This document shows, piece by piece, positions 34,216-42,176 of a DNA stretch of 64,000 nt. Origin of the DNA: Ruminococcaceae bacterium UBA7080 (lineage in GTDB: Bacteria > Bacillota > Clostridia > Oscillospirales > Acutalibacteraceae); contig DKZG01000002.1 in assembly GCA_002493595.1 (NCBI GenBank), positions 33,489 through 97,488 on the forward strand, given 5' to 3'. The number at the start of each line of letters is the position of its first letter. Within the stretch, counting starts at the first letter, position 1. A program made the translations under genes and the position numbers. The notes below the pieces were generated by a model, which did not search any database, was not told the origin of the DNA, and saw only the letters and a list, made by a program, of their open reading frames with translations.

Positions 34216-34239
34216 TATAGTTTTTAGGAGGATTTTATT

Positions 34240-35115
34240 ATGAAAGTTAAAAAGGCAATTATACCTGCAGCAGGTATGGGTACCAGAGTTCTGCCTGCAT
34301 CAAAAGCAGTTCCCAAGGAGATGCTTAATATTGTTGATAAGCCTGCAATTCAATATATTGTTGAGGAGGCTTTTGCATCGGGTATTGAGGATGTCCTTAT
34401 TATTACCAACAGAGGCAAGGGTGCAATTGAGGATCATTTCGACCATGCATTTGAGCTGGAGTCAAAGCTTGAGGGGAATGAAAGCAAAAAGAAAATTTAT
34501 GATGATGTTATGCAGTGCTCAAATTTCGGCAATATTTATTTTATCCGTCAGAAGGAGACAAAGGGACTGGGTCATGCCGTTCTTTGTGCAAAGAGCTTTG
34601 TAGGTGATGAGCCGTTTGCAGTTCTTTACGGAGATGATGTTATCGTGTCTGAAACACCGGTTACAAAGCAGCTCTGTGATGCGTATGAGAAGTACGGCAA
34701 GGGTGCTGTAGGTGTTAAAGAGGTTCCGGGCATGGCGATTACAAAGTATTGTTCATTGGCGGTAGATCCTATTGAGGATAATTGTTATAATTGTACGGAT
34801 ATGATTGAAAAACCATCACCTGAAGAAATTATGTCAAATTATTCCATTCTCGGCAGGGTTGTTATGCCGCCGGAAATTTTCGATATTCTGGAGGAAACTC
34901 CTCTTGGTGCAGGCAATGAGCTGCAGCTTACCGATGCAATGAGAACACTCGCTCAGACAAAGGGCGTTGTTGCTGTGGATTATGAGGGAACACGCTTTGA
35001 TATGGGAAATAAGTTCGGTATTCTTCAGGCTAATATTGAAGTTGGCTTGAAGCATCCGGAAACGAAGGATGAGCTTAAGGCTTATCTTAAGGAAATAGCA
35101 AAGGATTTAGACTGA
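34240..35115 (+). CDS. galU: UTP-glucose-1-phosphate uridylyltransferase
   Basis: A 291-residue enzyme that makes UDP-glucose from UTP and glucose-1-phosphate for galactose use, glycolipids and envelope glycans. Motifs are KAIIPAAGMGTRVLPASKAVPKEML (nucleotide loop with the lysine), VLIITNRGKGAIEDHFD, ETKGLGHAV, YGDDVI and RFDMGNKFGILQA. It links to the galactosidases elsewhere in the window through the Leloir pathway, although no galK/galT/galE is seen here. The start has AGGAGG upstream. Confidence 0.97.
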   Translation: MKVKKAIIPAAGMGTRVLPASKAVPKEMLNIVDKPAIQYIVEEAFASGIEDVLIITNRGKGAIEDHFDHAFELESKLEGNESKKKIYDDVMQCSNFGNIYFIRQKETKGLGHAVLCAKSFVGDEPFAVLYGDDVIVSETPVTKQLCDAYEKYGKGAVGVKEVPGMAITKYCSLAVDPIEDNCYNCTDMIEKPSPEEIMSNYSILGRVVMPPEIFDILEETPLGAGNELQLTDAMRTLAQTKGVVAVDYEGTRFDMGNKFGILQANIEVGLKHPETKDELKAYLKEIAKDLD

Positions 35116-35119
35116 AATT

Positions 35120-35749
35120 ATGATTAAGTTAGAACGCACAAGCGTTATGAATTTTGACAATGCAATGCGAGGCGCAAGAAATCCTATGAATTCATGGGCA
35201 AGATACGATTCATCGTTTAATGATAACGGTGATTTCGTATTTGGTGAGAATGATTTGAATCTCGCGAAGCGTCTTTGCAAGGCCGGCACGGATCACAGAA
35301 AATTTGTAAGAATGATATTTGTATCTGTTGATGTTACGGCGCCTATGTATTGGTGGAAGGAATATGACACCTATAAAGTGGGGACTGTTGCAAATTCAAC
35401 ATCCACTATGCACAAAATAACCTCAAAGCCGTTTGAGCTTTCGGATTTCTCAGTTGATCATATGAACGCTGAGGGTATAAGCGCTATGGAAAAGCTGATT
35501 GAGACGCTTGAGGATTTAAGGCTTCGCTATATAAATACTAAGGATAAGGAGCTTTGGTATACGATTATTCAGCTTCTTCCGAGCTCATATAATCAAATGA
35601 GGACCTGTACACTCAATTATGAGAATCTTTGCAATATTTATTATGCAAGGCGCAGTCATAAGCTTGATGAATGGCATACATATTGTGATTGGATAAAGGA
35701 GTTACCTTATTTTTCAGAATTCTTCCTGCAGGAAGAGGAAAAGGATTGA
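35120..35749 (+). CDS. Divergent ThyX-fold (flavin thymidylate synthase-like) protein
   Basis: A 209-residue protein, 4 bases after galU. I compared its pattern with flavin-dependent thymidylate synthase ThyX. The strand-helix VSVDVTAPMYWWKEYDTYKVGTVANSTSTMH (about 68-98) aligns with the ThyX signature region, N-x-x-S (92-95) matching the NEQS part. The C-terminal LLP..(N)..NYENLCNIYYARRS..LDEW (152-185) matches the 'LP ... N.RSL..FL.LR....AQ.EI' end. The catalytic RHR, however, appears as YKV (85-87), and the terminal R-Y as M-H. If the alignment is right, FAD and dUMP binding would be altered, so I infer a ThyX-like fold with a different or lost function. Confidence in the fold is moderate. 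Confidence 0.6.
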   Translation: MIKLERTSVMNFDNAMRGARNPMNSWARYDSSFNDNGDFVFGENDLNLAKRLCKAGTDHRKFVRMIFVSVDVTAPMYWWKEYDTYKVGTVANSTSTMHKITSKPFELSDFSVDHMNAEGISAMEKLIETLEDLRLRYINTKDKELWYTIIQLLPSSYNQMRTCTLNYENLCNIYYARRSHKLDEWHTYCDWIKELPYFSEFFLQEEEKD

Positions 35750-35753
35750 TTAA

Positions 35754-36776
35754 ATGTCTCAGTACTATTATAACCCCTTCGGCAATAACAGTGATGTAAA
35801 TGAGGCAATGCAAAGGGAATTTTATATTAAACAGCGTGCAAAAAAGGAAAAGCATGAAATCAGAATGATAAGCCTTTCAATGGGCTGTGCAATTGTTGCA
35901 TATCTTGCAGTTCAGACTTTTGTTACCGGTTTGGTGGCAGCATTCGGATTTACCCATCTTTTTAATGGGAATTCCGTTTTTCAGTACAGTTTTACTGTTA
36001 TAGGGGTATCCTTTATGTCGGTTGCAGTTCCGTTTGGCATCATGGCGCTTTTTAATAAAAAGAGATATATTTCGCCTGTGATACCTAACAAAAGGATTAA
36101 GGCATCCGGAATTTTTGCTTGGGTAAGCTTTGGCATGCTTTGCTGCTGCGTTTGCCAGATTGCAGTATCCTTTATAGTTTTATTTTTCAAAAATGTTTTG
36201 GGACTCGAGCTTAAATCGGGCAGCATATCGGAGCCGGACTCCATATTTGCCTGTGTTATGAATATGATTGCTTTGGCAGTTATACCGGCAATTTGTGAAG
36301 AATTTGCTATGAGATGCTGTTCATTGCAGCTTCTTAAAAGATACGGCAAGGGTTTTGCGGTTGTGGCGGTAAGTATTGTTTTCGGACTCCTTCACGGTAA
36401 TGTGGTTCAGTTTATATTTGCTTTTGCAGTGGGACTTATACTGGGATTTGTGACTGTAAAAACGGACAGTATCGTACCTGCTGTTTTGATACATGCATTT
36501 AATAATGCAATGTCGTCAATTCAGTCTATACTTAAATATGCATCAGGCGATAAGATTTCCAATAATGCTGTAACGGTAATTTATATTGTTTGGATGGCAC
36601 TGGGTGTATTTTCCGCAATTTATTTGTTTATAAAAAAGGAATTTGTGAAAAATTCAAAAGAAAATGACAGTGTTCTAACAACAACTCAAAAATTTACAGC
36701 CTTTTTGTTTCCGTGTATGATTATTCCGTTTGCGATTTTAATTGTTATGACAGCTATGACTGTTGTTAAGGTTTGA
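35754..36776 (+). CDS. CPBP-family intramembrane metalloprotease
   Basis: A 340-residue multi-pass protein (about eight helices) with the CPBP/Abi glutamic-protease motifs: EExxxR (ICEEFAMR), a following FxxxH (FGLLHGN) and HxxxN/B (HAFNNAMS). It should cut substrates within or near the membrane. In other bacteria members mature prenylated or bacteriocin-type peptides, but no such peptide is seen here. It lies 4 bases after the ThyX-like gene, and tadA begins one base after its stop codon. Confidence 0.88.
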   Translation: MSQYYYNPFGNNSDVNEAMQREFYIKQRAKKEKHEIRMISLSMGCAIVAYLAVQTFVTGLVAAFGFTHLFNGNSVFQYSFTVIGVSFMSVAVPFGIMALFNKKRYISPVIPNKRIKASGIFAWVSFGMLCCCVCQIAVSFIVLFFKNVLGLELKSGSISEPDSIFACVMNMIALAVIPAICEEFAMRCCSLQLLKRYGKGFAVVAVSIVFGLLHGNVVQFIFAFAVGLILGFVTVKTDSIVPAVLIHAFNNAMSSIQSILKYASGDKISNNAVTVIYIVWMALGVFSAIYLFIKKEFVKNSKENDSVLTTTQKFTAFLFPCMIIPFAILIVMTAMTVVKV

Positions 36777-36777
36777 T

Positions 36778-37227
36778 ATGGACAGTGTTTTTATGCAAAG
36801 GGCTGTTGAGCTTGCAAAAATCAGTGCACTTGAGGGCGAGGTTCCTGTTGGGGCTGTGGTTGTTAAGGATAATGAAATTGTGGGCGAAGGCAGAAATCGG
36901 CGTGAATACGGAAAGAACGCACTTTATCATGCAGAGATTGAAGCAATTGACAATGCTTGTCGGAAGCTTGGAGGATGGCGGCTTTGGCAGTGTGATATGT
37001 ATGTTACGCTGGAGCCGTGTCCCATGTGTGCAGGCGCAATTATAAACGCAAGAATAAAGCGGGTATATTTTGGAGCTTTTGATAAAAAGGCAGGGTCTTT
37101 TGGTTCGGTTGTTGATTTTAATTCAATAGCCTATAATCATAAGCCTGAAGTTATATCGGGAGTTATGCAGGAGGAATGCAGTCTCTTGCTTACAGATTTT
37201 TTTAAAAAATTAAGAAAAATGAAATAA
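36778..37227 (+). CDS. tadA: tRNA-specific adenosine deaminase
   Basis: A 149-residue zinc deaminase that converts A34 to inosine in tRNA-Arg(ACG). Zinc and catalytic residues are in YHAEIEAID (HAE) and LEPCPMCAGAIINARI (PCxxC), and YFGAFDKKAGSFGSVVDF is the family tail. ATG 36778 has AAGG 6 bases upstream; the longer frame from a TTG at 36763 would overlap the CPBP gene. It ends the galU operon, followed by a terminator. In many Firmicutes the SRP RNA follows tadA; there is no room for it here. Confidence 0.95.
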   Translation: MDSVFMQRAVELAKISALEGEVPVGAVVVKDNEIVGEGRNRREYGKNALYHAEIEAIDNACRKLGGWRLWQCDMYVTLEPCPMCAGAIINARIKRVYFGAFDKKAGSFGSVVDFNSIAYNHKPEVISGVMQEECSLLLTDFFKKLRKMK

Positions 37228-37232
37228 TATAT

Positions 37233-37276
37233 ATGCGGTGAATTTTACGATATTTGTAAATTTTTCCGCATTTTTT
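37233..37276 (+). terminator. Terminator of the galU-tadA operon
   Basis: ATGCGG (37233-37238) pairs with CCGCAT (37266-37271), with AT-rich inner pairing, followed by a run of six T from 37271. It starts 6 bases after the tadA stop. Confidence 0.75.
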
Positions 37277-37285
37277 ATTTTTAGT

Positions 37286-37310
37286 GCAACACTTTGCTTA
37301 TTTTTTCGCA
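37286..37310 (+). promoter_or_regulatory. Candidate ECF-type promoter before the sigma gene
   Basis: GCAAC (37286-37290) and CGCA (37307-37310) are separated by 16 bases, the AAC..CG layout of ECF promoters, and lie about 50 bases before the start codon. An AGTGC/GCACT inverted repeat (37283-37287, 37308-37312) surrounds it. This would fit self-activation but rests on two short motifs. Confidence 0.3.
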
Positions 37311-37356
37311 CTTAAGTATCAGAGAGTCGGCTCGACACAATAAAGGGGTGAATAGA

Positions 37357-37869
37357 GTGAGGGAAAAAGAATTGGTTGAAAAGGCGCGCCGGGGAGACAA
37401 GGACGCATTTTGCAGTCTTTATGCATTATATAAGGACAGACTCTATCGGTATGCCTATTATAGGCTGGGTAATGCTGACGATGCGCAGGATGCAGTTTCC
37501 GACTGTATTGTATCTGCCTATGAGCAAATTTGCAGACTGAGAAAGGCAGAGGCATTCTCCTCATGGATATTTAAAATCCTTCATGCCTCATGCTCAGATT
37601 ATGTAAAACAGCAGATCAGGCAAAGAGAAAGCGAGAGTACAGACACCGTAAGAAGCAGTGTAAATCTGTTTGTGTTTATGGATGAACGCAAAACAGAGCT
37701 TTGCGAGGCTCTTGACCGATTAAGCGGTGACGAAAGGGATGTTGTTCTTTTGTCTGTTGTGGCGGGTTTTACAAGCAAAGAGATATCAAAAGTTACAGGA
37801 TTAACAGCAGGAAGTGTCAGGTCAAAGCTGTCACGCAGCCTGACAAAAATGCGCAGTTTTTTGGAGTGA
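37357..37869 (+). CDS. ECF-type RNA polymerase sigma factor
   Basis: A 170-residue sigma-70 of the ECF group, with only regions 2 and 4. Region 2 spans about 5-75 (DKDAFCSLYALYKDRLYRYAYYRLGNADDAQDAVSD) and region 4 about 105-165 (LSGDERDVVLLSVVAGFTSKEISKVTGLTAGSVRSKLSRSL) with the helix-turn-helix. GTG 37357 has AAAGGGG 8 bases upstream; the longer frame from 37294 would start inside the candidate promoter. The next gene starts 6 bases after its stop and encodes a membrane protein with a short cytoplasmic head, the usual place for an anti-sigma factor. Confidence 0.9.
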   Translation: MREKELVEKARRGDKDAFCSLYALYKDRLYRYAYYRLGNADDAQDAVSDCIVSAYEQICRLRKAEAFSSWIFKILHASCSDYVKQQIRQRESESTDTVRSSVNLFVFMDERKTELCEALDRLSGDERDVVLLSVVAGFTSKEISKVTGLTAGSVRSKLSRSLTKMRSFLE

Positions 37870-37875
37870 TGCATT

Positions 37876-39789
37876 ATGAAAGAAAACAGAGATTTTGATT
37901 TTATAAAAAGTAAATTTGATGAAGAAAATATAACTGCACCGCAAGACTTAAATGAAAGCACTGTCAGAAATATGATTGAAGGAAAAAGGCAAAATCGAAT
38001 TGGATTTTATCAGACTAAGCGTTTTAAAACACTTTTAAGTACAGCAGCATGCATAGCTGCAGTGGTTACGGTGTTTGCTGCAGCGAACTCTCAGATTTTC
38101 AATGATATAATAGGTGATGCTTTGCCGCAGGCGCAGGTGCTTAATTCTTTTAATGATATCGGTGAACTGAAGTCAATGGTTGCCGATATTGAAGAAAACC
38201 CATATTATAACGAAGGTGAAATGGGTGGTAATGCTGCAGGTGAAATGTTTATAAAGAGTCCTGTTGAGGGAGCAACGAGCTATGACAAAAGTGATTATGC
38301 TGCAACGAATAAGCAGGTTGATGCTGTTGACGAGGCGGATATATTAAAAAATGACGGCAGATATATTTATGTTGTGGGGCATGAGAATAACTCCTGTGTT
38401 AAGATTTACAAACCTAACGGCAGCGAGCCTGAACTGGTTTCGATTGTGGACGAGACTTCTTTTACAGGGTATACGGAAGAAGCATTGCAAAGCGATGGAA
38501 CGTATGTATCGAATGAAACAATAGTTGATTTGTATGTTTATAATGATATTCTCGTAATTAATACCATAAAGACTTTGCAAAACGCAGAGCATTATGATTA
38601 TTATTCTATAGCGCATATATATGATATTTCTGATATTAAATCACCAAAGGAGATAAACTCATTTTCACAAAGCGGTGAATTATTAACCTCGCGTCTTATT
38701 GACAATCGGCTTTATATTGTATCAAAGGTTTGGCTTTCCGGCAGAGAATGCAAAACAAATGCCGATTATATTCCTTATACCGGTAATGCTGTTGATAACC
38801 GAAAAGAGCAGGTATCACTAAATAGTATATATCATGGCAGCAATCCGGGTTTTCCCATCTATTTAATGATTTGTGCAATTGATATTGAAACCGGTGAAAA
38901 GATTGCCGAGCCTAAAGCTGTATTTGGTGCAAGTTGCGATATTTATTGCAATGAAAATAATATGTATATTGCAATGACTGCACTTTATGCCAAGGATGCA
39001 GCAACGGATAAGCCGGTTGATACCAAGCTTGAGATTGTTAAGCTGAGTCTTGGTAAAAAGTCTATACGTATAGCTGCTAAGGGGTGTATTGCAGGGCTTA
39101 CTTCTAATCAGTTTTCAATGGATGAAAAGGATGGCAATCTTCGTATTGCTACCACCTCTTATGACATAAACGGCAGAGAAACAAATAATTTGTTTGTGCT
39201 TGATAAGAAATTGAAGCAAATCGGTGAGATAACAGGTTTTGCCGAAAATGAAAGTATAAGAGCTGTCAGATTTATAGATGATACAGCGTATGTTGTTACC
39301 TATAAGCAAACGGATCCGCTTTTTGTAATTGATTTAAAAAACCCTAAAGAGCCTCAGATAAAAGGAGAGGTGAAAATCAGTGGCTTTTCCAATATGCTTG
39401 TTCCGGCCGATAATCACATGCTTTTAGGTATAGGTCAGAGCGATGATGAAAACAGCGGTTTAAAGCTTGTGCTGTTTGATATTTCTGATAAAGAGCATCC
39501 GCGTGTGGCCGACAGCTATGTTATCAGCGATGCTTATTCCGAGGCACAGTATAATCATCTGGCTCTTGCAGCAAATTACAGTGAAGGTTATTTTGCTATA
39601 CCCCTAGGGATTATAGATGATGTTGCAAAAACAGGGGCAATAACCATTCAGGTGAAAAACGGAAAAATAGAAATCAGCAATCAATTTATGATTGAAAGCC
39701 AGCAGCAGATTACACGCTGTACCTATGTCGATAACGTTTTATATGCAACGGACTATTACGGTGATATTTTTCATTTAGAACTCAAGTAA
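37876..39789 (+). CDS. Membrane-anchored beta-propeller protein, possible anti-sigma factor
   Basis: A 637-residue protein. Residues 1-50 are a charged cytoplasmic head (RDFDFIKSKFDEENI..LNESTVRNMIEGKR), and one membrane helix lies at about 54-72 (LLSTAACIAAVVTVFAAA). The rest is outside and matches the 'secreted C-terminal beta-propeller, distantly related to WD-40' family, with its signature SDYAATNKQVDAVDEADILKNDG, repeated blades (NDGRYIYVVGHE, DNRLYIVSKVWL, DDTAYVVTYKQTD) and a late DNVLYATDYYGDIFHL. The gene directly follows the ECF sigma gene. I infer that the head holds the sigma factor and the propeller senses an envelope ligand. No zinc motif is seen in the head. Confidence 0.82.
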   Translation: MKENRDFDFIKSKFDEENITAPQDLNESTVRNMIEGKRQNRIGFYQTKRFKTLLSTAACIAAVVTVFAAANSQIFNDIIGDALPQAQVLNSFNDIGELKSMVADIEENPYYNEGEMGGNAAGEMFIKSPVEGATSYDKSDYAATNKQVDAVDEADILKNDGRYIYVVGHENNSCVKIYKPNGSEPELVSIVDETSFTGYTEEALQSDGTYVSNETIVDLYVYNDILVINTIKTLQNAEHYDYYSIAHIYDISDIKSPKEINSFSQSGELLTSRLIDNRLYIVSKVWLSGRECKTNADYIPYTGNAVDNRKEQVSLNSIYHGSNPGFPIYLMICAIDIETGEKIAEPKAVFGASCDIYCNENNMYIAMTALYAKDAATDKPVDTKLEIVKLSLGKKSIRIAAKGCIAGLTSNQFSMDEKDGNLRIATTSYDINGRETNNLFVLDKKLKQIGEITGFAENESIRAVRFIDDTAYVVTYKQTDPLFVIDLKNPKEPQIKGEVKISGFSNMLVPADNHMLLGIGQSDDENSGLKLVLFDISDKEHPRVADSYVISDAYSEAQYNHLALAANYSEGYFAIPLGIIDDVAKTGAITIQVKNGKIEISNQFMIESQQQITRCTYVDNVLYATDYYGDIFHLELK

Positions 39790-39793
39790 ATCG

Positions 39794-39830
39794 AAGCTCC
39801 GATACTTAACTGTATCGGAGCTTCTTTATT
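39794..39830 (+). terminator. Terminator of the sigma/beta-propeller operon
   Basis: A 12-base perfect stem (39794-39805 with 39812-39823) around TTAACT, followed by CTTTATT, 4 bases after the stop codon. Confidence 0.88.
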
Positions 39831-39895
39831 GCCATTCACGCAATTAAATTCGTTTAAAGATTAAAAAGGAATAAGCTAAAAAATAGGGGCATTAC

Positions 39896-40087
39896 TTATT
39901 TCATGCTCTCTTCGTAAGCCTTGATCATCTTCTTAACCATCTGGCCGCCTACTGAACCGGCCTGCTTTGAAGTAAGGTCACCATTGTAACCGTTTTTAAG
40001 GTTAACACCAACCTCAGCAGCAGCTTCCATCTTAAATCTGTTGAGAGCTTCCTTAGCCTCAGGAACTACATTCTTGTTGCTTGACAT
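39896..40087 (-). CDS. Alpha/beta-type small acid-soluble spore protein
   Basis: A 63-residue SASP that coats spore DNA and protects it from UV and heat. It has the family plan: VVPEAKEALNRFKMEAAAEVGVNL, then the highly conserved GYNGDLTSKQAGSVGGQMVKKMIKAYE. The E-x-G-V site for the germination protease lies in AAEVGVN. The start has GAGGTG upstream. Together with yqfCD it is direct evidence of spore formation. The 5' leader holds a long hairpin. Expression is expected from sigma-G in the forespore, but I see no convincing sigma-G promoter. Confidence 0.96.
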   Translation of the reverse strand: MSSNKNVVPEAKEALNRFKMEAAAEVGVNLKNGYNGDLTSKQAGSVGGQMVKKMIKAYEESMK

Positions 40088-40111
40088 TTGAATACACCTC
40101 TTTTACTGTTT

Positions 40112-40170
40112 ACTTGCAAAAGTGAAAAATGAAATTTGATAATCAAAAGTCATTTCTCACCCTTGCAAGT
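40112..40170 (-). promoter_or_regulatory. 21-bp RNA hairpin in the SASP leader
   Basis: The arms are 40150-40170 and 40112-40132, with a 17-base loop. On the plus strand 18 of 21 positions pair; the other three are A-C. On the SASP mRNA strand those three become G-U, so the helix is continuous over 21 base pairs. It ends 24 bases before the start codon and leaves the ribosome site free. No T-run follows, so it is not a terminator. A role in mRNA stability or in translation of stored spore mRNA is inference. Confidence 0.65.
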
Positions 40171-40336
40171 ATAGTTTGTGAAGTGTATTCAGTTTTAATA
40201 TTGAAAAATTTTAACAAATAAATTTAATAATTTTTGCTTTAAAATTGAACCGGATGTTAAAATATTTGCTGTGCAATTTAGATTTTTATGATATAATGAT
40301 TGTAAAATTAAAACGGAAAATGAAAAGGGCGGTTTG

Positions 40337-41296
40337 ATGCAGAAATTCAGATGGGCATATATAGGCAGCGGAAATATAGCAAACTCAACTGCGGCAGAGA
40401 TAACAAAAGGTGATCATAGTATTATTTCCGTTTACGGCAGAAATGAAAATAAAATAAAGCGATTTGCTGAAAAGTATAACGCTTTGTCATTTTGTGATTT
40501 TGAAAGTGCGGTTAAAAGAGATGATGTTGATGCAGTTTATATTGCAACGCCGCATACCTCGCATATTGATTATGCTGTGCAAGCAATGAAGCTTGGTAAG
40601 CCTGTGCTTTGTGAAAAACCGGTGGGCGTCAGTGAAAGAGATGTTGATATTTTAATCAATACAGCTGAAAAAGAAAATATTTATTTTTGCGAGGCAATGT
40701 GGACTTGGTTCAGCGAAGTTGCATTGACGGTTAAAAAGTGGGTGTTGTGTAAAGAAATCGGTGATATTAATAAGGTTGTAATTCATTATGCTTTTCCCGG
40801 TATTCTGATGCCCAAAAGTTCACGCCTTTTAATGCCTGAGACTGCCGGAGGTGCTTTGCTTGATATCGGGATTTACCCTATTACATATTGCTATAATCTT
40901 TTTGGTTACCCTGGCAGGATAAGTTGCAGCGGTAAATTAAAAAACGGAATTGATATAAGTGAAAAGGTTATACTTGAATATGCTGATTTTCAGTGTGAGC
41001 TGAATATGTCTTTGTGCGGGCTGAAGGAAAATTGTCTGATTAAGGGTAACAAGGGTACAATCCGGCTTCCGTCATTTTTTCATATGGCATCAAAGGCAGT
41101 TCTGGAAAATGATAAAGGCAAACAGGTTTTTTACGGTAAAACGGATTATCTCACAGAGTTTACGGCTGTTGCCGGTGAGATAAGAAACGGTATGAAGCAG
41201 TCGGCATTTATACCTTTTTCGGCAACAAAAAGCTGTATGAAAATAATGGATGAATGCAGAAGTCAGATGGGACTGATTTACCCTTTCGAAAAATAG
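40337..41296 (+). CDS. Gfo/Idh/MocA-family oxidoreductase
   Basis: A 319-residue NAD(P)-dependent dehydrogenase. A Rossmann domain (about 1-120) has WAYIGSGNIANS and the signature CEKPVG near residue 92, followed by the family's beta-sheet domain with GALLDIGIYPITYCY. Substrates in this family are sugars, inositols and diols; residues do not tell which. ATG 40337 is preceded by AAGGGCGG. An extended -10 (TGATATAAT) lies about 40 bases upstream. It stands alone between the SASP gene and the Fe-S pair. Confidence 0.88.
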   Translation: MQKFRWAYIGSGNIANSTAAEITKGDHSIISVYGRNENKIKRFAEKYNALSFCDFESAVKRDDVDAVYIATPHTSHIDYAVQAMKLGKPVLCEKPVGVSERDVDILINTAEKENIYFCEAMWTWFSEVALTVKKWVLCKEIGDINKVVIHYAFPGILMPKSSRLLMPETAGGALLDIGIYPITYCYNLFGYPGRISCSGKLKNGIDISEKVILEYADFQCELNMSLCGLKENCLIKGNKGTIRLPSFFHMASKAVLENDKGKQVFYGKTDYLTEFTAVAGEIRNGMKQSAFIPFSATKSCMKIMDECRSQMGLIYPFEK

Positions 41297-41363
41297 TGTG
41301 TGATTGCTCATTTTTCAATTGGAGTCATTATTTCTGTTTGTGTAATTGTTATTTGCCTTTTTG

Positions 41364-41392
41364 TTGATTTTTAGAATTTGTTTTTGTATAAT
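41364..41392 (+). promoter_or_regulatory. Sigma-A promoter of the SufC/SufB-type pair
   Basis: TTGATT, a 17-base spacer and TATAAT predict a leader of about 50 bases before the ATG at 41451, which has AAGGAGCGG upstream. No IscR- or SufR-like palindrome is clear. Confidence 0.65.
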
Positions 41393-41450
41393 ACTATAAT
41401 AAATGAAATAATATTTGTATATTTATTATGAAAATAAAGGAGCGGTATAA

Positions 41451-42176
41451 ATGCTTGAATTAAAAGACCTTACCTTTGCTGTTGAGGAAAACGGCCAAGA
41501 AAAGGTTATTATAGATAATCTCAATTACACGATTGAAGATAATAAGCTTACAGTTATTACAGGGCCTAACGGGGGAGGAAAGTCGACACTTGCAAAGCTT
41601 ATAGCAGGTATTGAAAGACCGACATCAGGCAAAATTCTTTACAATGATAAAGATATTACCGATATGAGTATAACAGACAGAGCGAAGCTTGGTATAAGCT
41701 ATGCCTTTCAGCAGCCTGTAAGATTTAAGGGTATTAAAGTTATTGATTTAATTAGATTGGCAGCGGGTGAAAATCTTTCGGCAGCGGGCGCATGTGAATA
41801 TCTTTCGGAGGTTGGATTATGTGCAAGGGACTATATTAATCGTGATGTGGATGCCAGCTTGTCAGGCGGTGAGCTTAAGCGAATTGAGATTGCAAGTGTT
41901 ATGGCAAGAAAGACTGCATTATCCGTTTTTGATGAGCCGGAGGCAGGAATTGATTTATGGAGTTTTCATAATCTGATTAAGGTTTTTGAAAAAATGCAGT
42001 CTAAAAAGGAAAACACAATCATGATTATTTCTCATCAAGAGAGAATTCTTAAAATTGCCGATGAAATTGTAGTGCTTGCAAACGGCAAAGTGAAATCAAG
42101 CGGCACAAAGGAAGAGATGCTTGGTCAGGTGCTGGGTTCAGCAGATGGATGCCGCTTTTATTCGGAGGAAAATTAA
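41451..42176 (+). CDS. sufC: Fe-S assembly ATPase, SufC type (minimal system)
   Basis: A 241-residue ABC ATPase with Walker A GPNGGGKST (38-46), the SufC-style YAFQQPVRFKGI Q-loop, the ABC signature LSGGELKRIEIA and Walker B LSVFDEPEAGIDLW. There is no membrane domain. It drives Fe-S cluster assembly with a SufB-type scaffold, which is the next gene, its ATG sharing one base with the sufC stop. SufD, SufS, SufU and SufE are absent around it, which fits the compact two-gene SUF-like minimal (SMS) systems described from archaea and clostridia. Confidence 0.92.
   Translation: MLELKDLTFAVEENGQEKVIIDNLNYTIEDNKLTVITGPNGGGKSTLAKLIAGIERPTSGKILYNDKDITDMSITDRAKLGISYAFQQPVRFKGIKVIDLIRLAAGENLSAAGACEYLSEVGLCARDYINRDVDASLSGGELKRIEIASVMARKTALSVFDEPEAGIDLWSFHNLIKVFEKMQSKKENTIMIISHQERILKIADEIVVLANGKVKSSGTKEEMLGQVLGSADGCRFYSEEN

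Noticed and set aside
35754..36776. CPBP protease as part of a bacteriocin or immunity locus.
   Set aside because: No small peptide, ABC exporter or modification enzyme is near. Its neighbours are galU and tadA.
37228..37293. Possible SRP RNA after tadA, as in many Firmicutes.
   Set aside because: The gap is too short and consists of a terminator and AT-rich sequence, without the conserved SRP Alu or S-domain motifs.
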